From assembly GCA_018894105.1 (NCBI GenBank), contig CM032128.1:17279001-17343000 (forward strand): DNA of 64,000 nt, in the 5' to 3' direction. The notes beneath the pieces are model-generated. The model saw only the letters and a list, made by a program, of their open reading frames with translations, did no database searches and was not told the DNA's origin. Made by a program: the position numbers and the translations under genes. How positions within the stretch are numbered: position 1 is the stretch's first letter; the number at the start of each line of letters is the position of its first letter. Origin of the DNA: Jacaranda mimosifolia. Taxonomy: Eukaryota > Streptophyta > Magnoliopsida > Lamiales > Bignoniaceae. Positions 1-10,267 of this stretch are shown here, piece by piece.

Positions 1-44
1 TTTACAAGGCCAATCTAATTGGCTTGCCAGGTATTATTCTAACA
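1..44 (-). repeat. Copia-1 3' LTR, first 44 bases only
   Basis: On the minus strand this reads TGTTAGAATAATACCTGG and onward, matching the start of the other LTRs of the family (TGTTGGAATAGTGCCC). The remainder lies left of the window. Several differences from the element's own 5' LTR start at 10267 indicate an old insertion. Confidence 0.9.
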
Positions 45-60
45 ATCTCCCACTTGCCCT
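45..60 (-). other. Copia-1 polypurine tract
   Basis: The minus strand reads AGGGCAAGTGGGAGAT directly before the LTR start. The same tract precedes the LTR in Copia-4 (62714-62729) and in its duplicate (63767-63782). It would prime plus-strand DNA synthesis. Confidence 0.85.
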
Positions 61-207
61 AAAGCCAATGCCCCATGGCCTTAAGACCCTCTACTCAAGA
101 TGTTCTTCAAAGATATTTTGCGTTAGGGGTTTAGTTAGTGGATCTGCTATATTCTCTTCTAAGAAAACTCTCTCCACTTGGATGTTACCTCTATCAATGA
201 TCTCCCA

Positions 208-1562
208 GATCCCTGATAGAATGAAATTAGGACAGTGATGGTACACTTCGGCGCCATACTGGGTCTGATCCCTAGGATTGGGATTTCAAACTAAAATTCC
301 ATTCTTCAGGACCTAGGAGGTGAGTATAAACAAGAACACTTATCCAACCTGACGTTATCAACCAATTCAGTAAGTAGTCCAAGGCTATATTTGTTTTTGA
401 CCATCTATTAAAGAAAAAAGAACGAACTGATCTTGTAGGATTCCCAAGAAATTCTTTGATTTCTTTCGAAAGCAGATGATTAATCATCTGCTTCTCATGT
501 TTTGAGAATAGCCAGGACATTGAGGAATATCCAGAAATGCATTTCAGGAATTGGTCTAATTCTATCTCTATTGCTTTCGTTTGAAGAAATAAACACGAAA
601 TCAACAACGAGTTGATCCATAGGGCCTATTACATTTGACTTCTCTGAAAGAAGACCGCCAATTCCTATCCCAAAGATAGAAGACAAGCAAAGTGCGTGGT
701 CCCCTTCTCTTGTGTTGACGAGGAGTGTAGTGTGGTGAGGCCCCAGAGAAGGAGTGGGAAAAAGCCGAAAAGGAACTAATGGAGATTGAGGAATACTCCA
801 TGCTGCGAAAGTGATTTGGCCAATACTTGAGTATTATTGAGGCTATGAAGAGATGAGTTCGGAGTAAAGCTAACTACAAGGCTTTCAGTGCTCTCCGGTT
901 GCCCTCTCTATGTTTTTCTCCCCTTGGGATGAAACGAAACAGCAAGGGATGCTACTAAGCAAGAGAAACAGTCCTCAAAGCCTGCTACTGAGAGTGGCTT
1001 TGAATCAAGCTTTCCTGACCTGGGGGAATAGAATCCACAAGAAAAGAAGTGCCGCAGCTTCCCGACATTCCGACCAAAAGGAGAAATGAGGGGAGCAACC
1101 GCTCTATCAGTTAACTGAGCCCGGAGTTAGTATGTGCATTGATGCCAAAATTGAATATTGTGTAAGAGTAGTAGTTCCATTCATTTCCAGTCAGTCCAGG
1201 CAAGCGTCTTCCTTTCTCTAACGAGGCTTAGCATGTTATCCGTACTAGGTCTCAAGACCCTGTTCATCTATTAAATGAGTGTGCTCTCAACTCGACTTGC
1301 TGTTGCAGGCCGGCCTCCCGAAGTTTTTAGTTCAAAGAATGCATTGAAAAGCAATTAAATTCAATATGGCTTGGTATTCTAAATCCCAATGCCAAGACAG
1401 AGTCTATGCCTTACCAGTCTACATAGGATAAGGCGGGCAGTGAAGAGGGAAGACATCTATCAAAAGAAAGCTTTTCTACTCACTTCTTAGTCTTCAACCC
1501 CCTCAGTCACTACGAACACCCCCGATCAGTGCAATGGGATGTGCCTATTTATCTATCTCTTG
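208..1562. other. Organelle DNA insert (mitochondrial-like, with a plastid ycf2 piece)
   Basis: A block of about 1355 bp with clearly higher GC than its surroundings interrupts the RNase H codons of Copia-1. On the left, homology to Copia-4 and its duplicate stops after gatctccca (199-207); on the right it resumes at aaatgata (1563). Only about 4 bases of the retrotransposon are missing and there is no target duplication, which fits end-joining of a DNA fragment. Part of the block (398-592) encodes plastid ycf2. The rest has the look of plant mitochondrial spacer (purine-rich runs, aagaaagcttttctactc, no repeats shared with the nuclear elements here), but I cannot name a mitochondrial gene in it. 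It may be mitochondrial DNA that had already taken up plastid DNA. Confidence 0.65.
398..592 (-). pseudogene. ycf2: ycf2 fragment, plastid-derived
   Basis: About 65 codons in one open frame match an internal part of the large plastid protein Ycf2. Recognisable segments are [18 protein letters not shown] and [14 protein letters not shown], in the right order and spacing. Ycf2 is normally over 2000 residues, so this is under 5% of it. Homology ends near 398 and the continuing frame (to 272) no longer resembles Ycf2. Several substitutions relative to plastid copies show it is no longer under constraint. It could have come directly from a plastid or through mitochondrial DNA; the flanks favour the latter. 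Confidence 0.85.
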
Positions 1563-2062
1563 AAATGATATTAACTCAAAATATGCTTGGATTTTTTATG
1601 AGATCTTGGCTCTTTGGCTTGCGCCACCGCCCCGATGTTATCACAAAAGACAACAACTAGCTCAGCAATCCTAGGCATTACATTCAACTTTTGAATGAAG
1701 TTTTTCATCCAAACACCTTCCCATGCAGCTTCCGAAGTCACAATATATTTTTCTTCAGTAGTGGAATCATCTGTGGAGTCTTTTTTAGAACCCTTCCAAC
1801 ACACCACGCCGCCATTGAGGTAAAATATAAATCAAGAAATGGATTTAAGGCCATCTACATTGGATTGAAAACTCGAATCCGAAAACCCCTCTAGTTTCAA
1901 TTCTCTTTTTTTGTATACCAAAAACAAGCCCTTAGTCCTTGTCAAGTACTTAAGGATTGCTTTCATGGCTATCCAATGACTCTCAATGGGATTAGATTGG
2001 AACCTACTCGTAACGCTTAGCGAGTGCACCACATCCGGTCTTGTACATTGAACTGCATACAT

Positions 2063-3107
2063 TATCTACCAATAGCGAAGACATAAGGTTTGTGAGACGT
2101 CCTTCGTTTCTCTTCCTCAGTCTTAGAGGCCATAGACTTTGAGAGATGAATGCCATGTCCCATGGGAAGAAATCCCTTCTTGGATTCTTCCATACTAAAC
2201 CTCTTCCTATCTTGTCAATGTATGGGGTTTGGGATAGCCCCAACATCCTCTTAGATCTATCCCTATAGATATATATTCCCAATACGTAGGATGCTTCTCC
2301 TAAATCCTTTATGGAGAATTGTGCAGATAACCATAATTTAACACACTCTAGCATTCCTACCTCATTCCCAATGAAAAAGACGTCATCAACATAAAGCACA
2401 ATAAACAGTACTGAACTCTCACTAGCCTTTTTGTACACACATAGTTCATACACAATTTTGACAAAGCCAAACGATTTGACCATTTTGTTAAAACGTATGT
2501 TCCAACTTTGGCATGCTTGTTTGAATCCATAAATAGATCTCTGGATTTTGCAAACCTCTCGCTCACTACCCTTGGATGTAAAACCTTGTGGTTGCTCCAT
2601 ATAAATTTCTTCTTCAATGTCACCATTGAGGAAAGTGGTTTTCACATCTATTTGTCATATCTCATAGTCATAATATATGGCTATGGCAAGTAGAATACGA
2701 ATGGACTTAGGCATAGCAATCGGTGAAAAGGTTTCCTTGAAATCGATATCGGGTCTTCAGGTGTAACCCTTTGCCACTAGTCGTGCCTTAAAAGTTACCA
2801 CTTACCCATATCTCCAAGCTTTCGCTTATAGATCTACTGCAACCAACGGGAACTACTCCCTTTAGTGTATCTACCAAAGTCCATACTTTGTTTGAGTATA
2901 TGGAGTCTATTTCAGATCTCATGGATTCATGCCAACGTCCTAAGTCTATGTCAAACATAGCTTTCTCATACGTCTTCAGATTATCATCCGATTGACTCGT
3001 CTCATGAAGGAATTTGAACCTTTGGGTTGCTTTTTGATTTGGTCCGACCTACATAGAGGTTGTGTACTAGGCTTCACTTGCTCACTTGTTTCCACCGCTT
3101 GTGGGAT
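2063..3107 (-). pseudogene. Copia-1 reverse transcriptase domain
   Basis: The readable part (2645 down to about 2063) contains copia reverse transcriptase landmarks in order: MKTTFLNGDIEEEIYMEQP, an IYGFKQA segment, the catalytic LYVDD box (intact), and the LGIYIYRDRSKRMLGLSQ segment. The N-terminal part (3107-2646) is present but shifted out of frame, and a further shift near 2062 separates the RNase H. Homologous to 61017-62000 in Copia-4. The catalytic box survives but the frame does not. Confidence 0.88.
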
Positions 3108-4048
3108 TTAATGATAATCCTGAACTTTGTCAAGTTCAACAACAATGCCATTTCTATCTAATAGAAATTGGTTTTTCAAAAAGTAAGCATTCCTCGAGAT
3201 AAACACCTTTTGTTCTGAGGGATCATAGAAGTAGTAACCCATAGACTCTCTAGGGTATCCCTCAAACTTGCACAAGGTGGATCTACTATCCAACTTATCT
3301 CCCAATATCCGTCTCACGTAGGCAAGAGATCCCCAAACCTTAAGATAATGGTAAGATGGTGCTTTGCCATGCCATATCTCATATGGTGTTTTGGGCACCG
3401 ACTTTGAAGGTACTATATTTAGTAGCTTTGCTGTCGTAAGTAAGGCGTATCCCCAAAAGGATATGGCACATCGAAAAAGCTCATCATGGAACGTACCATA
3501 TCCAACAAGGTACGGTTTCTCCTCTCGGCTACTTCATTATGTTGGGGTTTGCTGGGCGGAGTCCATTGAGAGAAAATTCCATTCTCTTTTAAATAATCTA
3601 AGAATTTGGTACTCAAGTATTCTCCCCCTTGATCCGATCGAAGAGCTTTAATACTTAACCCCAATTACTTTTCCACTTCACTTCTATGCTCTTTGAACTT
3701 TTCAAAGGCTTTGGACTTGTTCTTCATAAGAAACACATGTCCGGACCAACTATAGTCATCAGTGAAAGTGATGAAGTAGGAATAGCCTCCTCTCCCACTA
3801 ACTCTTAGTAGTCCACAAACGTCCAAGAGACTTGTGGAGCGCTCCGTTTGTCCTACAAAAAGAGCTTTGGTCATTTTTTCCTTTAAATAAGATTTACAAG
3901 TAGGAAGGTCCTCAATGCCACTAACATTTAGTGCTTTGAGAGCTTCTAACTTGCTCATCCTATTCTTAGAGATATGACCAAGTCTTGCATGCCAAAGAAT
4001 GGCATCTTCTTGGATATCTAATTTTCTTTTACTTGATTGAATGTGCAT
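3108..4048 (-). pseudogene. Copia-1 integrase domain
   Basis: The N-terminal zinc domain is seen at about 4010-3880: LWHARLGHISKNRMSKLEAL supplies both histidines, but the following cysteine pair reads CKSY, so the second cysteine is lost. The catalytic core follows with FTDDYS, then RSDQGGEY and the ERRNRT segment, so the acidic residues can still be read. An in-frame TAA (about 3662-3664) stands where Copia-4 has CAA, a C-to-T change. The C-terminal copia segment (KVWGSLAYVRR, then YYFYDPSEQKVFISRN) runs to 3108. A frame break near 3400 separates the pieces. Dead. Confidence 0.9.
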
Positions 4049-4051
4049 TAG

Positions 4052-4400
4052 TTAAGGTTTAGAATCAAGTATATACAATCTATTTATTAATGTACCATGA
4101 GCAATAAAAGAACCATTCTTTAATGCCATCAATTTCCCATTCGATATAGAAAAATAAAATCCTTCATTTTCAAGAACGAGAATTGAAATAATATTCTTTA
4201 CAAGATGGGGTACATAATAAATTAGATCAAGTACAATGCAAGCATTCCCCAAATCTAACTTGATAACACCTTGGAAAGTGGTTGCAACTCTTGCTTCATT
4301 TCCTAAGCGGAGGATCATATCCCCTTCACGAAGACTCTTTCTTCTTTCCATCCCTTGTAACGAGTTATAAAGATGAGAACCGCATGTAGTAAGTATCAAA
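4052..4400 (-). pseudogene. Copia-1 protease / pre-integrase region
   Basis: This follows the gag zinc knuckle and precedes integrase. A WVFDT segment gives the aspartate of the retroviral-type protease, but the frame shifts immediately after it, just before the CGSHLYNSLQGM segment normal for copia proteases. The rest (VIKLDLGNACIVLDLIYY, then PHLVKNIISI) is the usual stretch leading to the GAG-pre-integrase segment. Copia-4 has the same region split by a solo LTR. Confidence 0.8.
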
Positions 4401-5269
4401 TACCCATATGAAAGAATCAGTCATATTGTGCACTTCAATAAAGTACATACCCTTCTCAAGGATTGCAAGGTCAGCTTTGCAATTTCTTTTCTAGTGCCCC
4501 TTTTTGACACAGTAGAAACAACTAGGTTCGGTTCTAACCTTCTTCTTAACCCTCCAGGAACTCTTCTCGGGTCGTTTCCCTTTCGAGGAAGAACTTTTCT
4601 TTCTCTTACCTCACTTTCTAAGACCCCTAAAGCCCTTCGACTTGGAGGAGGATGCAAGCATAAGGGGCTTCTCCTTTCTCATAGTCGCCTCCATGGTCAC
4701 AAGCATATTGATCAATTCGTTACTCATAACATCTTGATTGGACATATTGAAATTCATAACGAATTGATCATATGATGGTGGCAATGACTATTGGATCAAA
4801 TACACATAAAGGTCATTGTCCATGACCACATCTAACTGTCCAAGCTTCTTGATGAGCCCTATAATCTTAAGGCCGTGATCATGGACATTGGACCCTTCAC
4901 TCATCCTTGTCCTGAAGGGCTCTTTAGATAAAGAGAACCTTTCGTGTCTACTTTGTACACCATACAACTCTTGCAAGTGTATATAGATATCTCGAGCATG
5001 TTTGATGTGCTCATGAATCTTTTGGAGCTTGTTAGACATGGATGCCATCATGACATACCTTACTTGTAGATCATCATCTTCAAATTTTGTGAAAATTTCA
5101 CGTTGTGCGTTGGTGGCGTCATCACCTAGTGTGTCCACGAGACTTTAATCAAGGATGTAAGTTCATTTTTTAGAGCTAAGAATGGTTTTAAGGTTTCTTA
5201 ACAAATCTTGGAAGTTTGGCCTGGTTAGTTTATTGGTTTCCAAAATGCTTGCGAGTGATTTTTAGCCAT
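4401..5269 (-). pseudogene. Copia-1 gag
   Basis: The start codon at 5269 matches the gag start of Copia-4 (56633). The first 40 codons have frame damage. From 5138 to 4788 the copia gag (UBN2-type) core is open, including MMASMSNKLQKIHEHIKHAR and EGSNVHDHGLKIIGLIKKL. The zinc knuckle lies near 4515-4475: its C-x2-C-x4-H-x4-C cysteines and histidine are all present, but a TAG stop interrupts it right after the histidine. The coat protein would therefore be truncated before its RNA-binding end. Confidence 0.87.
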
Positions 5270-6501
5270 TTTTGATTGAAGATTTCGAAAATCTACAAGA
5301 GGCGAAAAAAAAGTAAAGGCATGTGATTGATTTGATATTAAAAACATGTTTATGGTTTTTCAAGCATGCTTTCCTCCTACTATTTTATCAAATCCTTCAC
5401 CCCCTAGAAGAATTCGGGAAATCATATTTCCTAGGGAGAATCAAGATCCTAAAGACTTGCAAGTGGACCCCCGTGACCGGATGTATATCTACGAGCAATC
5501 CGAAGGTAAGCAACTTTTTCTAATTGCATCTCATGCAATTCTTCATATGTTTTGCCTCATCATTCCATGTAGATCCCTTGATGGACGACCTCTATATTAC
5601 TCGGTGTTAAGTCAAACCTACCAATCAAACTTTAATTAGAGACGGGTGCCACAACATCCCCCATGACCAAGTGTATAATGTGTGGGCGTTCCCAAATCAA
5701 AGGTGCATCTCATGCAAAGTGTATGGTCACAACTTTCCACCTAAGTATGACCCCCGTGACCGAATGTATATCACACAAAGGTGGTAGCGTCGTCATGCCA
5801 TATACTATTGGTGGAAGGCTTGATTAATTAAAACTCTTTTAATTTATGTCCATTTTGACTTAATATTTGAAAAGCACTTAGACATTTTAAGTGGAGGGTT
5901 TTGCTTGCAAAGATCTCATCATTTTATCTTCTTATTTAAGTTTTCTATATCCTAAACATACATCTCATACATCAATAGGATATGGAAAGTATAAATAAGT
6001 AAATACACCTAGCATGCTCCTAGGGTGGGATGACTATGAGCCTAACCAAGTTGTGCACTTAGAGCCATAGGTGCACCACCTAGTTGATTTTAGGTGGGTT
6101 GATTAAACCTAGCTATTACATGATTGTATCCCATATATTCATGGGTCTTCAAAAGTCTCCACGCCTCCATTGCTCCATGCAACATTTACATGAATCGAAA
6201 AATCTCACTCCTAGCAATTCTACTCTTACAATATTTACAAGGTAGAAATAAAAAGGCATGCAAGCACTACAAAAAAATATGTTTTTTGCTACAATATTTT
6301 TTACCTCACTAAAAATAATGTAGTAAAAAAGGATTATTTGCTATGATTTTACTATTGTAGTATAAAATTCCAAATGTGTGGCAAAAATTATATTAAATAC
6401 TACACTTCATCTTATCGTAGCAAAAAATATACTTATTTACTATAATTCTTATATGAGGTGAATAATATTGTACATTTACTAAAATTTTACATAAATTGTA
6501 G

Positions 6502-6615
6502 CAAAAAGTTAATGAATTAACCATACTTTTTCATTAGCACAAAAAGTTAATGAATCAACCATACTTTTTCATTAGCGCAAAATGTTAATGAATTAACCAT
6601 ACTTTTTCATTAGTG
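6502..6615 (+). repeat. Three tandem copies of a 38-bp unit
   Basis: Units start at 6502, 6540 and 6578 and share aatgaattaaccatac and ctttttcattag, with 1-4 differences each. They lie in the subterminal part of the CACTA element. Confidence 0.9.
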
Positions 6616-6716
6616 AAGTAAAAACAATGAAACTTGTGAAAATTTGAAGGCAAAGATTAAGATCTTAAATAAAAAAATTCACTAGAAAACAAGAAAAATA
6701 CATTGGAAGTAATGCT

Positions 6717-7045
6717 TAATAAATAATATTCAAGGTAAATAAAAAAATTGCTTCCAATTTTTATTGTTAAAATATTAATTAATTAATTAAATTCTAAATT
6801 AGCAAATAAAACCCCTAAAAAATTCCTAACTACTCATGTTTTTAATTAATAAAAATAGAGGTAAAATAAAAAATTTCCTCTAGGCTTTATTATTAAAAAA
6901 TATTTGATTAATTAATCAAATACTCAATTTTCCTAACTAGCAAAGTTTCCCAAAATAGTAAGAAAATCTAAATTTTGAGGCAAAATAAATGGTTGTCTCC
7001 AATAACTTTTATTATTAAAAAGAGTTGATTAAATAATCAAATATA
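6717..7045 (+). repeat. Three diverged tandem units of about 125 bp in the CACTA element
   Basis: Blocks beginning near 6725, 6850 and 6976 each run: ggtaaaataaa-like start, a 'cctcta/tctcca' segment, ttattattaaaa, then an attaat palindrome ending in aatcaaata. They are imperfect but ordered the same way. Confidence 0.65.
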
Positions 7046-7069
7046 TTAATTTAGCTAATTAATAACAAA

Positions 7070-7165
7070 GTAATCATTGGCGTAGTGGCATTACTTTCAC
7101 ACACACAAAAATAAGGTCAAGAGTTCGAATCTTGATAAGCTCCTACTATCCGTGTGTATATCAAT
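7070..7165 (+). repeat. tRNA-related (SINE-like) remnant inside the CACTA element
   Basis: tggcgtagtgg (7078-7088) fits the pol III A box, and gagttcgaatc (7121-7131) fits the B box, with about 32 bases between them as in tRNA genes and plant tRNA-derived SINEs. It does not fold into a full tRNA cloverleaf that I can recognise, and no clear 3' tail or target duplication was seen, so it is a remnant of a SINE or a tRNA-derived segment. Confidence 0.5.
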
Positions 7166-8007
7166 AAGATAAGTAAGCTCCCCAAATTAATTGGTTTTTA
7201 CTACATTTAATTGTGGCTGAAAAATAATTTCAGTATTTACTACAATTTTCAAAGTGTGGCAATTAACTACCATATACCACACTTTTTTTTATTGTAGTAA
7301 AAGATAGTGGTGTATTTGATAGCTTTTACCACACATTAAATTTGTAGTAATTGAAGATAATTTCATAGCAAAAAGTCAATTACCACGATTAAAAAAGTGT
7401 AGCGAAGCTTTTACCTCGCTCGCAATGCCTACGGCTGGAAAAGTGTAGCACAAGTGTAGTTAATAACTTTTTATTACACTTAATAACTATATACTACACT
7501 TAATTAGGCATAGTAAAAAGCATATTTTTTTGTAGTGAAGCCTCGGCTTAATACAACCTATTTCAACAACTTGAAACAATTAAAATCAGTATTAAAGGCT
7601 CATGATCATCCCCATTCATTCATCATCCATTGAACAATTAAATGAACAATAAATAAATCTAGAATTAACAATTAATTCTATCAATTAAATGCTTATCTCA
7701 TAAACAAATAATTGAACAAGCATAACACTTATGTCATTATTGGAAGATAAACTTTAACCAATTTTCAAAGGCATTCAAAAATTTCAAACATAATTTTGAG
7801 AACTTGCACAACATTTGTGCATCTACTATGTGTGGTGGAAATATATTTCAAGCACAAAAGGAGTTGGAGAGAAAACTCAAAAACAATAGAGCAATAGAGC
7901 CACAAGCATCATCAACCAAACACTCCAATTGGATCAAGTATTTGGTGATACTGATCAATTCATCACATGAATCAATCAATCAATAGTCCAAAACATGGCA
8001 TGAAAAA

Positions 8008-8020
8008 GGCTCCAATTCCA
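8008..8020 (-). other. Copia-1 primer-binding site (decayed)
   Basis: The minus strand reads TGGAATTGGAGCC two bases inside the 5' LTR, a damaged form of the plant initiator-Met site TGGTATCAGAGCC. Copia-2 and Copia-4 keep better versions. Confidence 0.7.
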
Positions 8021-8022
8021 CT

Positions 8023-10267
8023 TGAAAGTAAGAGTAGCGCTAGGATCCATAAATCAAAACTTCATAAGCTTGAAAATATCTAAGCTACTCAAGCGTTTGA
8101 GGATATATTCATGCTATAGATCTGAATTAGGATAAAGAATTACCTCGTGTAGCATAAAACAAGGAGAAGATCAACTATGTCTCTTGGATCCATAAACTAT
8201 CTAGAATTAGCACAGCACAAAATCGACAACCTTTTCCCTGGATATACTATTCAAAAAACCACCAAATTAAATCTAGAATACCTCCACACACAGAGAAAGC
8301 TACTATAAAAAATTGGAGGAAAAAATCTTTTTGGATCGCTCCAAAAGAATTCACCAACCAAAAGCTACTGTAGGTGGGTCTCTAGAAAGTCAAGTGTCTT
8401 GCCTCCATTGATATGATACACACACCAAACAATCATCTAATTTTCCTTCACTAGAAGCTGGAGTTAGAGAAGAGAAAATGAGGCAGATGAGGCCGATTTT
8501 TAGGTTGGGAAGAAGAAAGAATGCAAAGCTTCAACACATGATGCAATGCATGAAGAGAGAGAGAGAGATTTTAGAGGGAATGCAATAATCTAATTCTCAC
8601 ACTTTAAGCAATGTTAATTTCAAATTTTGCTTGCAATCTATATCTATATATAGAGGGTGGAAGTTGTAATGCTAGTTGGCATCACACCTTCCTCAAGGTG
8701 ACCGCCCAAGTGGCACGCCAAGTTGGCAAAAGTCAAATTCAAGTCTTACTTGAATTTCATGTGCATTTCAATTACATTTGGAATCTAATTCCAAATTAAC
8801 TAATATGCTAATTTAAATGAACACTTCATTTAAACTTTTCCTCCAAAAAATATTCTTCCCATTAATTAAATTAAACACTTTAATTTAATTAATTATCTTT
8901 GTTTAACTCTTAAACTAAACAAGCTTAACTCTTAAGCTTAAATTAGTCAACTTAACTCTTTAAGTCAACTTGTCCAATTGATGGTCAACATGGTATCAAA
9001 TAATTAACTCCTTAATTATTGGTCTAATTTAACTCTTTAAATTAGATTATTAATTTAACACTTAAATTAATCAAACCAAAATTGATTGTTAAATTGGATC
9101 TTTGAAAACCAATCACCAAAGGGATGATTTTTTTCTAACACTTAGAAAATTGCTCTATCAATTTTGGAAGCTATTTGGCTTTTCTGTGTGACCCAATAGG
9201 CTCTACCATTCATTGGACATGGGCTCACAACTTTTTGTGACTTTTGAATATCTTATATTCATTTTAGTTATAAACTCTTTTTAAACTAATTGACTCAATT
9301 AATTAATCTCATTAATTGAAGAGTACCCAATCTCCATGGTCGATGTCCAACCTCAAGCCCATGGAACCCAACTAATTGGCTGAAATGAATATTTTGGAGA
9401 ACTGTCATAGCTCTATGCTTACCATGCAAATGCAGTTCTTTTGTCTCCTATCCCCTAAAAGAGGCCTAAGGCAAGATATTTGTCGGCTCCCTAATAGCCT
9501 CAATTCTATGTTGCTATTCTCAATGTTCAATTCCCTCGTGTGACCTCATCTTTGAAAAAATCATTTTCCAAATTGTCACACCACATTGCGCAAGGATTTC
9601 TTAGAATCGATCATTATAAAACGCATAGGAGATGCACTCGCCCTTCACAAAAGCGAGGAGTCGGATTTCATTTTAGATCTCACAAACCTCCATGCCAAGT
9701 AGCTTATACCTGACCTCAACTCGAAAGACCCACTAAGTGGTCAAAGAAGAGTTAAAGCATGAGGACCAAACATAATATTACCATGGATCCTCAGGTCAGA
9801 GGACTAGTAATATGCACTAGCGTAAGCGGGAGAATTAAACACTACTGACTTGCCACTTTGGCTATCTAGTGGATTCTCCGAAGGGTCTTCAGTACTTTGT
9901 TCTCTAACAAGCACCCACCAACATGCACCCATATCTCATACAGATTGCTCATGGAATATCCAACTCTTAGATTTATGTATCGTTAGTGCAAGTCTATCAA
10001 GATCTTCGATGTGTCGTCTCATAAGATCTTATGATTTGGAAGATTTAAGGTCACGATCGTGTAATACTTATTCCATGATCACCTCCCAGTGAATTGACCA
10101 AGTCATGCAGTCATCTGTGATCTAAGGGCTTCATGAAAATGCAAGTGAAGTAATATAAGGCATAAAATAAAGATGGATACAAAGAATATCATTCAATCAA
10201 GATTGTTTTACAAGGAAATAACTTTTACAAAGCCAATCTAATTGGCTTGCTGGGCACTATTCCAACA
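8023..10267 (-). repeat. Copia-1 5' LTR, 2245 bp
   Basis: On the minus strand it starts TGTTGGAATAGTGCCC (10267) and ends in TTTCA (8023). Length equals the Copia-4 5' LTR (2245 bp). The promoter is near 8636-8655 (TATATATAG on the minus strand). One arm of the family's promoter palindrome, tggcatcacacc, is at 8677-8688. ORFs reported in this interval are chance. Confidence 0.93.

Larger units (their letters stand above)
61..2062 (-). pseudogene. Copia-1 RNase H domain, split by an organelle insert
   Basis: The end of the copia polyprotein. The upstream half (about 2062 down to 1563) shows the copia RNase H landmarks: a GFSDSSFQSN segment (one catalytic aspartate), the STTEEKYI segment, and CDNIGAVAQAKEPRSH followed by KSKHIL. 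The last part (207 down to 61) encodes the usual tail ending a few codons before the polypurine tract. Between them lie 1355 bases of unrelated organelle-like DNA. A frame break also separates the pieces at about 1807-1832. Comparison with the same region of Copia-4 (62378-62713) gives the interruption point to within a few bases. Non-functional. Confidence 0.85.
6265..7537 (+). mobile_element. Non-autonomous CACTA-type DNA transposon, 1273 bp
   Basis: It begins cactacaaaaaaatatg and ends with the exact 17-base reverse complement, and is flanked by a 3-bp direct repeat, aag (6262-6264 and 7538-7540). A CACTA terminus with a 3-bp target duplication is diagnostic of the CACTA (En/Spm) superfamily. 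The uninterrupted site can be seen in the Copia-2 leader (gcatgcaagtcccaattt, about 10922-10943). Both ends carry many copies of short subterminal motifs (tttgctac, tgtagtaaa, accacac), the expected transposase-binding repeats. There is no transposase ORF, so it depended on an autonomous relative. The interior holds two repeat arrays and a tRNA-like promoter block. Confidence 0.92.
5270..8007 (-). other. Copia-1 long 5' leader (with CACTA insert)
   Basis: Non-coding sequence between the primer-binding site and gag. Without the CACTA insert (6265-7537) it is about 1.46 kb. It aligns with the leaders of Copia-2 (10268-11929), Copia-5 (51172-52402) and Copia-4 (54663-56632). It holds three copies of a short GC-rich motif (5465-5487, 5654-5680, 5745-5775) discussed in the findings. 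I see no conserved ORF. Confidence 0.82.
1..10267 (-). mobile_element. Copia-1, Ty1/copia retrotransposon (3' LTR cut by window edge)
   Basis: A minus-strand copia element. Read from right to left it shows 5' LTR (8023-10267), primer-binding site, long leader, gag, protease, integrase, reverse transcriptase, RNase H, polypurine tract and the first 44 bases of the 3' LTR. The order integrase before reverse transcriptase identifies Ty1/copia. The frame is broken many times, so the element is dead. It is interrupted by an organelle DNA insert in RNase H and by a CACTA element in the leader. The sequence right of its 5' LTR (10268 onward) is the leader of a second member of the same family, so Copia-1 landed inside Copia-2. 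The target duplication on this side would be aagtt (10268-10272); the other copy lies outside the window. Confidence 0.92.

Noticed and set aside
272..607. A functional ycf2 gene or plastid contig
   Set aside because: Only about 65 codons match, and the fragment lies inside a nuclear retrotransposon with readable junctions.
6502..6615. The 38-bp repeats as a CRISPR-like array
   Set aside because: The units are directly adjacent with no spacers, and the sequence is plant transposon DNA.
7070..7165. A functional tRNA gene
   Set aside because: Only the A and B boxes are tRNA-like; I cannot form acceptor or anticodon stems.
9850..10092. Short ORFs (such as 9850-10092, 13655-13984, 52523-52744, 62850-63071) repeated across the window as a conserved small gene
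   Set aside because: They recur because they lie at equivalent places in LTR copies of one family, on either strand; their frames are not conserved between copies.
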